Source: an uncultured bacterium
Lineage (GTDB): Bacteria; Bacillota; Clostridia; Lachnospirales; Lachnospiraceae
DNA: 64,000 nt
Assembly: GCA_947073545.1 (NCBI GenBank)
Contig: CAMTMP010000012.1
Span: 1 to 64,000 of the forward strand
Direction of reading: 5' to 3'
The position numbers and the translations under genes are program-made. The notes under the pieces were generated by a model. That model was not told where the DNA came from, ran no database searches, and saw only the letters and a list, made by a program, of their open reading frames with translations. Position 1 is the stretch's first letter. Each line of letters begins with the position of its first letter. Positions 1 through 8,053 of this stretch are shown one piece after another.

Positions 1-783
1 GCCAAAAGCAGAAAGCACAGCGCAGAGAAGATCCGGAAGGCGCTCCGTAAGCAGCTCGGTTACGTGGGAAGGGATATCCGGTATCTGGATGAGTTTATGA
101 GCCGTGGATATGCCATGACAGATAAAGAGATCTGCCTGTACCTGACGATCCTCATGCTGTATGGACAGCAGAAATATATGTATGATAACAAAGTACATTC
201 CGTAGAACACCGTATTGTGAGCATCACGCAGCCATGGATCCGGCCGGTCGTGAGGGGAAAGGCCAGAGCGGCTGTTGAATTCGGAGCAAAGTTTGACCTG
301 AGCCTTGACAGTGAAGGCTACGGACACATCGAAAAGATATCGTTTGAAGCATACAATGAAAGCACCTGCCTGATAGAAGCGGTGGAACGGTTCAAAGCGC
401 GTACCGGCCATTATCCGGAACGTGTACTGGCAGACCAGATCTACCGTACAAGGGCAAACCGGAACTATTGCAAAGACCATGGTATCCGCATATCCGGTCC
501 GAAGCTTGGCAGGCCGGGCGTAAATACAAAAACGGATAAAAAACAGGAGTATCAGGATAACAGCGATAGGATCGAAGTGGAACGTAGCTTTAGTTTAAGC
601 AAACGCTGTTACGGCATGGGCTGTATTGTAACAAAACTGGAAGAAACGCAGTTGACCTCCATCGCATTATCCGTATTCGTGACGAATCTGTTCAAGATTC
701 AAAAGCGGATACTTTACGCTCTTTTATATTTGTTCCAATATGGGAATGGATACAAACGTTGGAGTATGCAGATATTCGCTTAA
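1..783 (+). CDS. IS5/IS1182-type DDE transposase, C-terminal part
   Basis: The reading frame is open from the first base, so the N-terminus is cut by the window edge; an apparent GTG at 64 is internal. About 260 residues remain. Visible marks of an IS5-like DDE transposase are the ADQIYR block followed by a basic NRNYCKDHGIRISGP stretch (the second Asp region) and the closing block around IEVERSFSLSKRCYGMG, which carries the catalytic Glu, then a long hydrophobic C-terminal helix. It should cut and join DNA of its own insertion sequence. No terminal inverted repeat can be recognised in the 270 bp after the stop. It is probably a passenger inside the larger element. Family level is secure, the exact subgroup is not. 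Confidence 0.8.
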   Translation, partial: AKSRKHSAEKIRKALRKQLGYVGRDIRYLDEFMSRGYAMTDKEICLYLTILMLYGQQKYMYDNKVHSVEHRIVSITQPWIRPVVRGKARAAVEFGAKFDLSLDSEGYGHIEKISFEAYNESTCLIEAVERFKARTGHYPERVLADQIYRTRANRNYCKDHGIRISGPKLGRPGVNTKTDKKQEYQDNSDRIEVERSFSLSKRCYGMGCIVTKLEETQLTSIALSVFVTNLFKIQKRILYALLYLFQYGNGYKRWSMQIFA

Positions 784-1056
784 TCAGCAGACACTAATTA
801 TAAGGTAGACTTTTCGAGTACGATTAAAATAAATCATACATAGAAACAAAATTGGATAAATCCACGCAAAAATCGGGATACATCATTCTCCATTGGACAT
901 TACATAAATTAAAAAAGTAAAGATTATGAAAACTGCAAATCGGTTACTTTTCAAAAGATTTTTCATTGCCAAACTCCTTACTTACATTCTCTATAAACTT
1001 CAATTTTGATTTGTCTGCGTTGTTAAAAGCCCTGTCATAAGTTCTGGATACACTGT

Positions 1057-1842
1057 TTATGTCGAAAATACAGTGCCGAGAGCCATAATAGCCGCATTGG
1101 TGAAAGCATGTAAAATGATACAGCTCCAGAGGTTTTTATTGGATTTATAGTACATAAATCCAAAAGCGCAGCCAGTAAGGACATGTTCCGTCATAACTAT
1201 TCTGAGTGAATACATTATGTTTCCGGCAGTATCGTCCCACAGATAATATGCAAACGGGAAATGGTATAGTCCAAACAGAATACCGGTGAGCAGTATGGCA
1301 AGGTACGGCTTTTTCAGTGAATCCATCATAGTTCTTTGCAGAATGCCCCTGAAGAAAACTTCTTCCGTAAACGCTGCTGTAAGTATCATCAGGCAAAAAA
1401 ATACTGGAAGTTTTATTAATATTTGGAGAATATTCGTTATATTAAAATAAAATTCCCCTAAACCAAAGACAAGGATAATAACACCTTGGTATACAGCACA
1501 AATCAACAGTATCCTTAGTACAGTTTTTCTGTCAAAATGTTTTAAGCCTGTTTCTTTCAGGGTTTGTATCACTTTCTCTTTTCTGAAAATAGCAATAATC
1601 AGGAGTGGAAAGAAAACCAGAAACAGCCAGTTTGATAATTCGCTTATTATATCGACCTGATAGGCACAGCTTATGTAAGACAGCATAAAATAGAATATAT
1701 ACCATGATAAGCCGAGGATGAGTTCTTTTTTATTTTTAGACAAATGTTCTATTTCATCAGATTTCTGTTGTCCTGTTTCGGCCATTTTCTGTTTTCTGAA
1801 TACAATGGCAATCAACAAGATTAATATTACTGAAAAAAACAT
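1057..1842 (-). CDS. CPBP-family intramembrane metalloprotease (CAAX/Abi type)
   Basis: Integral membrane protein of 261 residues with about seven hydrophobic segments. It carries the signature of the CPBP (PF02517) family: EEVFFRG at residues 160-166, a conserved His in GLYHFP (194) and a second His in IILHAF (245); these Glu/His residues are the proposed metal site and active site. The family includes eukaryotic CAAX prenyl proteases and bacterial proteins tied to bacteriocin self-immunity or phage abortive infection. A GGGGAGG ribosome site precedes the ATG. It is the last gene of a minus-strand run with a membrane protein and an XRE regulator, a layout often seen for self-immunity or stress cassettes on mobile DNA. 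Substrate unknown. Confidence 0.85.
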   Translation of the reverse strand: MFFSVILILLIAIVFRKQKMAETGQQKSDEIEHLSKNKKELILGLSWYIFYFMLSYISCAYQVDIISELSNWLFLVFFPLLIIAIFRKEKVIQTLKETGLKHFDRKTVLRILLICAVYQGVIILVFGLGEFYFNITNILQILIKLPVFFCLMILTAAFTEEVFFRGILQRTMMDSLKKPYLAILLTGILFGLYHFPFAYYLWDDTAGNIMYSLRIVMTEHVLTGCAFGFMYYKSNKNLWSCIILHAFTNAAIMALGTVFST

Positions 1843-1908
1843 AAAAATTACCTCCCCAAATTCGTATCAGGAACTCTTTTCTCACTTATAAATCCCGCAT
1901 TTGCGACG

Positions 1909-1936
1909 AGGGAAACGCTTTCATCAGCGTTTCCCT
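1909..1936. repeat. Perfect 10-bp inverted repeat between accessory genes
   Basis: AGGGAAACGC and GCGTTTCCCT are separated by 8 bases between the CPBP protease gene and the upstream membrane-protein gene. There is no T-run on either strand, so it is not a standard intrinsic terminator. It could be a processing or attenuation hairpin within the minus-strand transcript. Confidence 0.5.
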
Positions 1937-1948
1937 AAATGGAACATA

Positions 1949-2677
1949 TTACTTGGGGGCAGCTTCCTCGTTGAGGGGCTTATAGTTGCTGTCCATGTAG
2001 TTCTTTTTCCCGAAGGGAACGTAATTTTCATCCAGTAAAATCAAGTTCCCGTTTCCCAAATCAGGGAACTGTCGCGCAACCTCCTTGAGCACTTCCCATT
2101 CATCTTTGGTATTTTCTTTGTTGTCCTCCTCCACCTGTCTTAACGCTTCTTGAACAGACTGCTGATCAGCCGTTCCCCAATAGAGGGGATGGGGCTGGAA
2201 GGAAGAATGGTAATCGCCGCCCTCATAGCAGAAAAAACAGGAGCAGGGGATTTTTTCAAATAGAATTTTTTGCGCCCCGTCAAGCTCTTTCACCTCCAGA
2301 CAGTAGCACCCATTTACGGTTGCCGCGCCATCCCGCGCGGTCATGTTTGCGATTGCCATGATAGTAAGGGGTTCCGTTTTCACGATCATGCCGGGAACCA
2401 AAAGCCCCTCCTCGTACATTTCCCGTAAATACTCGTCAGAAAATTTTCCGACAGCCCGCCATAGGAAAAACAATGCAAGAAGGAAACAGATAACGGCGGG
2501 AATCCAGCTTTTAAACAAAGAAATTCCTGACATACATAGGAAGCACACGCAGATTATCGCGGAGCTTCGCCGCTTTTTGACGACGGCTTTTATTATTTCA
2601 TCCTTTTGCCGTATCCGGCTCACATCTGCATGGATGCCGGATTTTACACTTGCCTCAAATTGTGAATAATCGACCAT
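1949..2677 (-). CDS. Membrane protein of unknown function, two TM segments
   Basis: 242 residues. A basic N-terminal segment is followed by two closely spaced hydrophobic helices at about residues 38-75 and then a soluble domain rich in Cys, Tyr and Phe with several Gly/Asp turns. The region after the membrane hairpin (GLLVPGMIV, YYSLEV-like strands, PHPLYWG) looks like a compact beta domain; it faintly resembles DUF3239-type proteins, but I cannot confirm that. The gene has a GGAGG ribosome site and begins 33 bp after the stop of the XRE regulator, so the two are likely co-transcribed, with the CPBP protease following. Function unknown; its position suggests a membrane partner or target of the protease cassette. 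Confidence 0.65.
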   Translation of the reverse strand: MVDYSQFEASVKSGIHADVSRIRQKDEIIKAVVKKRRSSAIICVCFLCMSGISLFKSWIPAVICFLLALFFLWRAVGKFSDEYLREMYEEGLLVPGMIVKTEPLTIMAIANMTARDGAATVNGCYCLEVKELDGAQKILFEKIPCSCFFCYEGGDYHSSFQPHPLYWGTADQQSVQEALRQVEEDNKENTKDEWEVLKEVARQFPDLGNGNLILLDENYVPFGKKNYMDSNYKPLNEEAAPK

Positions 2678-2710
2678 TTTTTCCTCCGTTTCTTACGTTT
2701 CTGTAGATTA

Positions 2711-3160
2711 CTAATATTTTTTATAGATATATTCAGTAAAAATCCGATAAAAACAATATACAATCCAGACCACCCAGGTTATTTCCCACTTGTGTGATAT
2801 TACAGAAATCATCAAATAAAGAACAGCAACAGTAATGGCTATCATCCAATTCGTTATTTTTTTCTTCTTGGTTATTTCATTTGCTGATACTTTTACAACA
2901 TCTGACAACAGACTTTCATATTCGTTATCAACGCTGTTTTCTGTTCTATCGCCCTTGAATAATTCTGCTATGGAAATCCCCAGGGATGCAGCTAATGGTT
3001 CAATAAGAGATACATCTGGAAATCCGATACCCCGTTCCCATTTTGAAACAGCTGCACTTGATACTCCCAATTCATTCGCTAAATCCTGCTGCGTGCGATT
3101 TTGTTCTTTCCTGATAGCGGCAATCAGACTGCCTGTTTTTTGAACGTTCAATATTTTCAC
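2711..3160 (-). CDS. XRE-family regulator with C-terminal membrane anchor
   Basis: 149 residues. Residues 8-65 form a Cro/CI-type helix-turn-helix: IRKEQNRTQQDLANELG, then VSSAAVSKWERG and a closing PLAASLGISIAELF. The C-terminal third holds two hydrophobic helices (about 100-145), so the DNA-binding domain would be tethered to the membrane. Such membrane-bound XRE proteins commonly repress the adjacent operon and sense envelope signals. It is the first gene of the minus-strand cassette with the two membrane proteins downstream. A promoter-like sequence and a direct repeat lie just upstream (3176-3208), which suggests self-regulation. Confidence 0.85.
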   Translation of the reverse strand: MKILNVQKTGSLIAAIRKEQNRTQQDLANELGVSSAAVSKWERGIGFPDVSLIEPLAASLGISIAELFKGDRTENSVDNEYESLLSDVVKVSANEITKKKKITNWMIAITVAVLYLMISVISHKWEITWVVWIVYCFYRIFTEYIYKKY

Positions 3161-3175
3161 CTTCTTTCCGATTTC

Positions 3176-3208
3176 ATAATATCACAAGAAACACCATATT
3201 CAAGAAAC
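3176..3208 (-). promoter_or_regulatory. Promoter and direct-repeat operator of the XRE cassette
   Basis: On the minus strand, TTGAAT (3198-3203) and TATTAT (3176-3181) are separated by 16 bases, a near-consensus sigma-A promoter about 16-20 bp before the XRE gene. The octamer CAAGAAAC (plus strand) occurs twice, at 3185-3192 and 3201-3208, exactly 16 bp apart and overlapping spacer and -35. Tandem repeats placed like this are typical operators of XRE repressors. The operator role is inferred. Confidence 0.5.
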
Positions 3209-3457
3209 GCTCCGTTGAAATGTTAAACGCTGCATTGGATTTATGCAAAAATAACTTCCCCTTTTACAATCCCCCTTGCACAAGCACGTATGTTATTTAT
3301 TCTTCCTGTCCGTTCTGTATTCAAACAAAACAAACTTGAAAGAAACTAAACGCGACAGCAATGAATTTTCTGTTTTTTTTGAATCATAATTATCTTAAAT
3401 ATTAAATATTTTACCCATTATTATCTATTGGCCAAATAATTTTATTTTACCCAGTAC

Positions 3458-3581
3458 AACTTCCCATTTGTCGCTCGCCATAACCTCCCAATAACTGTGA
3501 TTTTTCACGAGTCTTTCGTCTCTGCGTCTTATGCGCCTGGCTCTGTGATAATGTGTTGTTCTGCTCGACAAATGGGAAGTT
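3458..3581. repeat. 124-bp segment bounded by perfect 16-bp inverted repeats
   Basis: AACTTCCCATTTGTCG at 3458-3473 is repeated as its exact reverse complement at 3566-3581, enclosing 92 bp. The right arm runs into the stop codon of the neighbouring minus-strand gene. There is no transposase. A small MITE-like insertion or a tiny invertible segment are both possible. The rest of the gene-free stretch 3161-3579 is AT-rich and shows nothing else I can name. Confidence 0.55.
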
Positions 3582-3858
3582 ATCGCTTTCTGATAATCCA
3601 ATCGTCATCTTGAGTTTTCCTTTCTGCAAAGTAACCGCAAGGCATATCCTTTAAGGTACTAACAGAGTTATCTAAATCAAAAACCCATTTTAAAGATACT
3701 AACTTTGCTTCATCTGTTTCGTGTGTTTCTCCGCATAGAAATTGCCACATTCCGTCATCTTCATCATGTGATACATATAGAATAGGTGCCTGACGCTTCA
3801 ATATATGACAACAGATAATCGTAGCAGTATCGGGTGAATCATAAAAAGGAAATTCCAT
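3580..3858 (-). CDS. Small acidic protein, DUF2185/immunity-like
   Basis: 92 residues from an ATG at 3858, chosen because GGAG lies 8 bases before it; an upstream in-frame start would add six residues without a better site. The pattern YVSHDEDDGMWQFLCG, a central LVSLKWVFDLD and a final CGYFAER...W resembles DUF2185-type proteins, which are often found as immunity proteins next to toxins or as stand-alone orphans. No toxin gene is adjacent. Its 3' end overlaps the right arm of the 16-bp inverted repeat. Function not established. Confidence 0.6.
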   Translation of the reverse strand: MEFPFYDSPDTATIICCHILKRQAPILYVSHDEDDGMWQFLCGETHETDEAKLVSLKWVFDLDNSVSTLKDMPCGYFAERKTQDDDWIIRKR

Positions 3859-3926
3859 GTCTGTTACTCCTTTCAAATCTTGATTTTCCAGTATGTCAAA
3901 CTGGAAGTTGTTTCTTTGTACATTCG

Positions 3927-4469
3927 CTATTTTATCATATTAGGAATGTATTTTGATGGTTTTGCAATAAATAACAAATATATTCCGCATATCAGTTTAA
4001 CCATCGCATCTGCAATGCAAATAACTGAAACTGGTATGCCCGGAAAAATATAGCTCATTGTTACGATAACCATACATACAATCCCCAACACTACCATACT
4101 CCAACCATGTACAAAAAACCACAAGAAGAAATGTATTGATGTTGCCATCAGTACACCAAGCCATATCTGCCTCCAATGCCATCCGGGGATAAACGGGCCA
4201 GCAATACAAAACATTAATATGAACAACGTAGCAATCGAAAAATAAATTATCTTTATCTGCTTTTTAGAAATATCTCCTTGAGAAAGTTTTTCTCTCACTT
4301 TTTTGTTTACATTGACTCCAAAAAAGCAGGCATAATAACCTATCAGAAACACAAACGGATTAACAAAAAATTCACCGCCACAAATGACAGCTGCTATTAG
4401 TACAATTCCAATAAGAATCAACCATAAACCACATTGTTTTTTGTGGTTAAATTCCAATATTTCTTTCAT
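3927..4469 (-). CDS. Six-helix membrane protein of unknown function
   Basis: 180 residues with about six transmembrane helices and short loops; no catalytic motif is visible. The start at 4469 is chosen because AGGAGG stands 6 bases before that ATG; a longer frame reaching 4553 lacks a ribosome site and would add a charged N-terminus. The spacing, Trp-rich helices (PGWHWRQIWLG, FFLWFFVHGW) and lack of soluble domains suggest a small membrane protein of the DUF6609-like sort often seen on accessory islands, but this is only an impression. It stands alone on the minus strand, 69 bp from the preceding small gene. Confidence 0.6.
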   Translation of the reverse strand: MKEILEFNHKKQCGLWLILIGIVLIAAVICGGEFFVNPFVFLIGYYACFFGVNVNKKVREKLSQGDISKKQIKIIYFSIATLFILMFCIAGPFIPGWHWRQIWLGVLMATSIHFFLWFFVHGWSMVVLGIVCMVIVTMSYIFPGIPVSVICIADAMVKLICGIYLLFIAKPSKYIPNMIK

Positions 4470-4628
4470 TTCGTTCCTCCTGTAAATTTCGATTTTCCAG
4501 TCTAACTTCTTTTTCCAATTATACATGAAAACATGGGATTTTTCAATTTTCAAACTGTCTTTCTATCTTACTGTCTTTGCTTAGGTTTGAATGGGACTGC
4601 CGCTTATTACGGAAACGCTGTCATTCAC

Positions 4629-4901
4629 CTATGAATAAATTATATCATTTTCAACAACTTCCCTTACACACGCCAAAATGTTATTCATCTTTTGAATCCA
4701 TAAGAATTGGTTTTCGGATTTCAACTGTTCTGTCACGCCCTGCCTGTCGGAATATTTCGTTGCCAGCCGAAAAAACATATCTACTGCCAGTGCGTCTACA
4801 CTTGCAAGATATTCATTCAGCCTGCCGCTGGTAAAGAGGTTCATATATAAAACCTTATGGTTTTGTTTCAAATACTTTGCATGTTAGCCATACTACCCAA
4901 G
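4629..4901 (-). pseudogene. tnpV: tnpV remnant (Tn4451-type transposon protein)
   Basis: The open part (4629-4871) encodes a protein end with the blocks YLKQNHKVLYMNL, SGRLNEYLA, VTEQLKSENQ and WIQKMNNI, which is the conserved C-terminal two thirds of TnpV. Reading back in the same frame gives LG, stop, YG, stop, HAKYLK, where intact TnpV proteins have an LGxYGxxxxxYLK motif. Two in-frame stop codons (TAG at 4893-4895, TAA at 4884-4886) thus break the gene, and nothing recognisable lies further upstream. TnpV accompanies TnpX-type recombinases, linking this remnant to the recombinase at 6.4-8.0 kb. Confidence 0.7.
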
Positions 4902-5529
4902 CCTTGCTCCCTAACCGCATTGATGCTCGCAGATTCGCTTCCGCCTCACGGCTTCAGCTTTACCACTTACGTGGAGGGCTACTTTGTCATGCCAGCTTCC
5001 CAACACCGTCATTGCTTCTGATGCAGGTGGCACTAGGCTACCGCTAACGGAATAGCGGGTTTAATCAATATTTCGTTGTTAAACAATTATCTATGCGACT
5101 TCAAGTCGCACCCATGACCCGCCGAAAGGCAGTAAGCGAAAATTATCGACTGAAAATATCGGGCAGCTTCCGATTCCGCCATGACCCACAAAGAGGATAA
5201 TGATACTCCCGTCCAGCCACAGTCCGAGCGGTAACCAATCCGCCGCAGGCAATGGGGGCGGCTCTGTCAGACCGACAGTTTGGGTGTAACTCCCGTGGCG
5301 TCAGTTCGCTGCTGACCGTTTGGTGACTTCCCTTTGCGTTATCACGCATCAGCATTTTCGGGGTGTCGGGGACAAATAGAAAATGCCTTTTATCATAATG
5401 CCAGATGCAGGGCGGTCTATCGGAACAGGGCTTGTTTTATGTGCTTTCGACTTTAAATATTTCCTTGCGTCTGGCTGTTACATAGGCAGGGTATTCCTGC
5501 CTAAATCCAGATAGGAGGTTCTAAAGAAT
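4902..5529. other. Gene-free, palindrome-rich stretch of the element
   Basis: No convincing gene: the only reading frame of note (5143-5355, minus) is rich in Cys, Arg and Pro with no domain. The DNA contains several short hairpins: CCGCTA/TAGCGG at about 5041-5056, GCGACTT/AAGTCGC with a one-base centre at 5096-5110, and AGGCAGG/CCTGCCT at about 5484-5502 just before the MazF gene. Such a stretch next to tnpV and tnpX relics could contain a transfer origin or a structured leader, but I see no nic-site motif I can name. Confidence 0.4.
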
Positions 5530-5979
5530 ATGGAAAGGACAATTAGGCGTGGTGACATCTACTACGCAGAGCTTAATCCCGTTGTCGGTTCGGAGCAGGG
5601 CGGCATACGACCCGTACTTATCATTTCTAATGATATAGGAAATAGCCACAGCCCGACAGTCATTATCGCTGCCATAACAGGTAAAACACAGACAAAGGCA
5701 AAATTACCGACACATACCGAAGTAAAGGATGTTGAGGGGCTTGACAGGGACTCTATCATCCTGCTTGAACAGATACGGACGATTGATAAGCGACGTTTGC
5801 GGGAATATATGGGAACTCTTGACAGGCGTTTTCTTCCTGCAATGGACAAAGCGTTGGCAATTAGTATTGGTTTAAACGGATATTCGCAATGCCCGATGAG
5901 GCAGGGCAGGCTCTCGGCTTCTTTACCTGCTCATGAATGTTGTCCGCTGCATGATGACAGCGTTCAAAAAAAGGATTAG
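5530..5979 (+). CDS. MazF/PemK-family endoribonuclease toxin
   Basis: 149 residues; the first 115 are a complete MazF fold. The start [20 protein letters not shown] and the following [24 protein letters not shown] and [11 protein letters not shown] are the family's hallmark blocks, including the conserved Arg and Thr of the catalytic pocket. MazF enzymes cut mRNA at short sequences and are normally held by a MazE antitoxin. No antitoxin gene precedes it; the next gene encodes a 61-residue protein of another type. The C-terminal 33 residues (rich in Cys, Ser, Pro) are not part of the fold. It closely resembles the chromosomal copy at 58859-59200, so the host antitoxin might cross-act, which is speculative. 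AGGAGG precedes the start. Confidence 0.85.
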   Translation: MERTIRRGDIYYAELNPVVGSEQGGIRPVLIISNDIGNSHSPTVIIAAITGKTQTKAKLPTHTEVKDVEGLDRDSIILLEQIRTIDKRRLREYMGTLDRRFLPAMDKALAISIGLNGYSQCPMRQGRLSASLPAHECCPLHDDSVQKKD

Positions 5980-6040
5980 CCCCCTCGTTATATGGTACAA
6001 TCATTCGCTCATACATTGAGAATGAGGGGGGTGTTGCCTG

Positions 6041-6226
6041 TTGAAGCATAGAGAATTTAGATATGTTGGCGAGCCTGTTCCAGAATTGAATGAGCAGGAA
6101 CACGCAGCATTTCTTATGAATTTTCAAAGGTCAATCCTTTTATCATTAGAAAAACGGAATCTGTTGACCGCATCACAGCGGGAACGCTGTTTGCTTGAGC
6201 TTGAAAAACAATATCGTCTAAATTAG
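6041..6226 (+). CDS. Small SHOCT-like protein upstream of the recombinase
   Basis: 61 residues from a TTG with GAGGGGGG nine bases upstream. The C-terminal half (SILLSLEKRNLLTASQRER followed by LLELEK) has the short two-helix pattern of SHOCT-like domains, which often sit in small proteins near recombinases on clostridial elements. The ribosome site lies in the 3' arm of a hairpin formed by CCCCTC near 5980 and GAGGGG near 6025, so translation may be structure-controlled. It could assist excision or act with MazF; neither can be shown from sequence. Confidence 0.55.
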   Translation: MKHREFRYVGEPVPELNEQEHAAFLMNFQRSILLSLEKRNLLTASQRERCLLELEKQYRLN

Positions 6227-6234
6227 AAAAAAGC

Positions 6235-6264
6235 AACGTCAGGCATAACCGCTTGACGTTTTTA
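6235..6264 (+). terminator. Intrinsic terminator after the small SHOCT-like gene
   Basis: AACGTCA and TGACGTT form a stem followed by a T-run; it lies 9 bp after the stop and separates the MazF/SHOCT transcript from the recombinase gene. Confidence 0.7.
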
Positions 6265-6367
6265 CATAGTCAAGTGTGAGAATTACAAATTTGCACATTC
6301 GACATACCATTTTCAATTAACTATACTGAAAATACGGCAAGGGATTGTCGGGAAAGGAGATATTCTT

Positions 6368-8053
6368 ATGTCAATAGATAAATACGAAACACTAAACCAA
6401 GAAAGGAAGATACAGCACACAAAGAGAAAGGTTGCCGCATACTGCCGTGTATCTACGGACAACGAAGACCAAGCAAATTCATTTGAAAGCCAGCAGCGTT
6501 ATTTCAGACAATATATAGAACGTAATCCCGATTGGGAGCTTTACGAAGTGTTCGCAGATGAAGGCATCTCTGGTACGAATACAAAAAAACGGAAAGAATT
6601 TAACCGCATGATTGCGTGTGCAAAGAACGGTGATTTTGATTTGATTGTAACAAAAGAAATCTCCCGTTTTGCGAGAAATACCCTTGACAGCATATTCTAC
6701 ACTCGTGACCTCAAAAAGCACGGAGTGGGCGTTATCTTTCTAAACGACAACATTAACACCTTGGACGGCGATGCAGAGCTTCGCCTTGCCATTATGTCCT
6801 CTATCGCACAGGAGGAAAGCCGCAAAACTTCCGAGCGTGTGAAATGGGGGCAGAAACGCCAGATGGAACAAGGCGTTGTGTTCGGGCGCAGTATGCTCGG
6901 CTATGATGTAAAAGACGGCAAAATGACCATCAATGAAGATGGGGCGAAAATCGTCCGTCTTATCTTCCGCAAGTTCGTGGACGAGGGCAAAGGCACCCAT
7001 GTTATCGCTCGTGAGCTTCGTGAGGAGGGCATAAATCCCATGCGTGTGAAAGAATGGAGCAATACCGTCATTTTACGAGTGATACGCAATGAAAAATACT
7101 GCGGCGACTTAGTGCAGAAGAAAACCTATACGCCAGACTTCCTATCCCATGAAAAGAAATACAACCGAGGGCAGGAGGATTTTGTCATTCTCAAAGACCA
7201 CCACGAGCCGATTATCTCCCGTGAGCTTTTCGATAAGGCAAACCGCATTTTAGATGCAAAATCGCTTTCGCAGAAGGGCAAGGCAAAACACAGCAACCGC
7301 TATCCGTTCTCTGGGAAAATCAAATGCGGCAGATGCGGGGCAAGCTATGTTGCCCGATACAGAACCCGAAAAGATGGAAGCCAGTATAAGGCATGGCGTT
7401 GTTTTGAGAGCGCAAAGTACGGAAGACCCCACATTGACAAAGCAGGGAACCAAGTGGGCTGCTCTGGAACAAGCATCCGCAACGAAGAAGCCATCCACAT
7501 TATGTATCTTGTCTGCAAACAGCTCACCATTGACCGCCAGAAAATAGCAGATAACTTGATTAAAACGATTAACAAGGTGATTTCACTGGATATGACAGGT
7601 GCAGATACAAATACTCTGGAAGATAAAATTGAAGCGGCACAGAAAAAACGTACTGATTTGATTGACCTTTACACAAGCGGCGATATTGATCGTGATGAAT
7701 TTACGGCTCTTAGGGCAAAATACGATGCTGAAATTGACAGCTTGAAATCTATGGTGGAAAGCATGGAAAAACAGCAAGTTGTAATTGCGAAGCAAAAGGA
7801 ACTGATGAAGGACATTAAAAACGCCGTAGATGAGCTTATCGGCGGCATTGAGTACGAGGATGAATTTTACACACAGCTACTTGACAAGATGGTGATTAAC
7901 GACAGAGAGAACATAGACGTATATCTGAATTTACTCCCCATTAAATGGAGCTATACGGTTGCGACAGCATCAAAAAAGGCGTTAGCCTCTGAAAGGAACA
8001 TTTCAGAGGCTTCACTACCGATGTCCGTAAGCACCCCAGCTACCTCTCGATAA
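6368..8053 (+). CDS. Large serine recombinase (TnpX type), integrates into cotJC
   Basis: 561 residues with the full large-serine-recombinase layout: a resolvase domain (about 20-165) with the nucleophile Ser29 in AAYCRVST and the ISRFARN and QEESRKTSERVKWG blocks; a recombinase domain (about 185-290); a zinc ribbon starting CGRCGASY (about 318-375) that contains CSGTS; and a coiled coil (about 410-480). Such enzymes integrate and excise elements at short att sites. The final residues, from about MSVSTPATSR, are encoded by DNA antisense to the interrupted cotJC gene, so the protein tail is target-derived and would change on excision. GGAAAGGAG precedes the ATG. It lies at the extreme right end of the element as expected. 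Confidence 0.92.
   Translation: MSIDKYETLNQERKIQHTKRKVAAYCRVSTDNEDQANSFESQQRYFRQYIERNPDWELYEVFADEGISGTNTKKRKEFNRMIACAKNGDFDLIVTKEISRFARNTLDSIFYTRDLKKHGVGVIFLNDNINTLDGDAELRLAIMSSIAQEESRKTSERVKWGQKRQMEQGVVFGRSMLGYDVKDGKMTINEDGAKIVRLIFRKFVDEGKGTHVIARELREEGINPMRVKEWSNTVILRVIRNEKYCGDLVQKKTYTPDFLSHEKKYNRGQEDFVILKDHHEPIISRELFDKANRILDAKSLSQKGKAKHSNRYPFSGKIKCGRCGASYVARYRTRKDGSQYKAWRCFESAKYGRPHIDKAGNQVGCSGTSIRNEEAIHIMYLVCKQLTIDRQKIADNLIKTINKVISLDMTGADTNTLEDKIEAAQKKRTDLIDLYTSGDIDRDEFTALRAKYDAEIDSLKSMVESMEKQQVVIAKQKELMKDIKNAVDELIGGIEYEDEFYTQLLDKMVINDRENIDVYLNLLPIKWSYTVATASKKALASERNISEASLPMSVSTPATSR

Larger units (their letters stand above)
1..8030. mobile_element. Integrated TnpX/Tn4451-like element (left end outside window)
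   Basis: The segment ends on the right with a large serine recombinase gene whose last codons run into the interrupted chromosomal gene cotJC; that junction marks the right boundary near 8018-8035. Inside are an IS transposase end, an XRE/membrane/CPBP cassette, small AT-rich accessory genes, a decayed tnpV and a MazF toxin. TnpV and TnpX-type recombinases are both known from the Tn4451/4453 family of mobilisable transposons, which supports that kinship. No relaxase, replication or conjugation gene is visible, so the remainder and the left end should lie before base 1. It may be a composite of several insertions: the IS and the resistance-island-like accessory genes could have arrived separately. 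Confidence 0.7.

Noticed and set aside
1909..1936. Terminator of the accessory operon
   Set aside because: No T-run on either side.
3447..3629. 60-residue minus-strand gene
   Set aside because: It runs through the inverted-repeat unit and overlaps the preceding gene; no ribosome site or domain.
5143..5355. 70-residue minus-strand gene
   Set aside because: Odd composition, no ribosome site, in a palindrome-rich silent stretch.
1..8030. Prophage
   Set aside because: No phage structural, packaging or lysis gene; TnpV and TnpX fit a mobilisable transposon.
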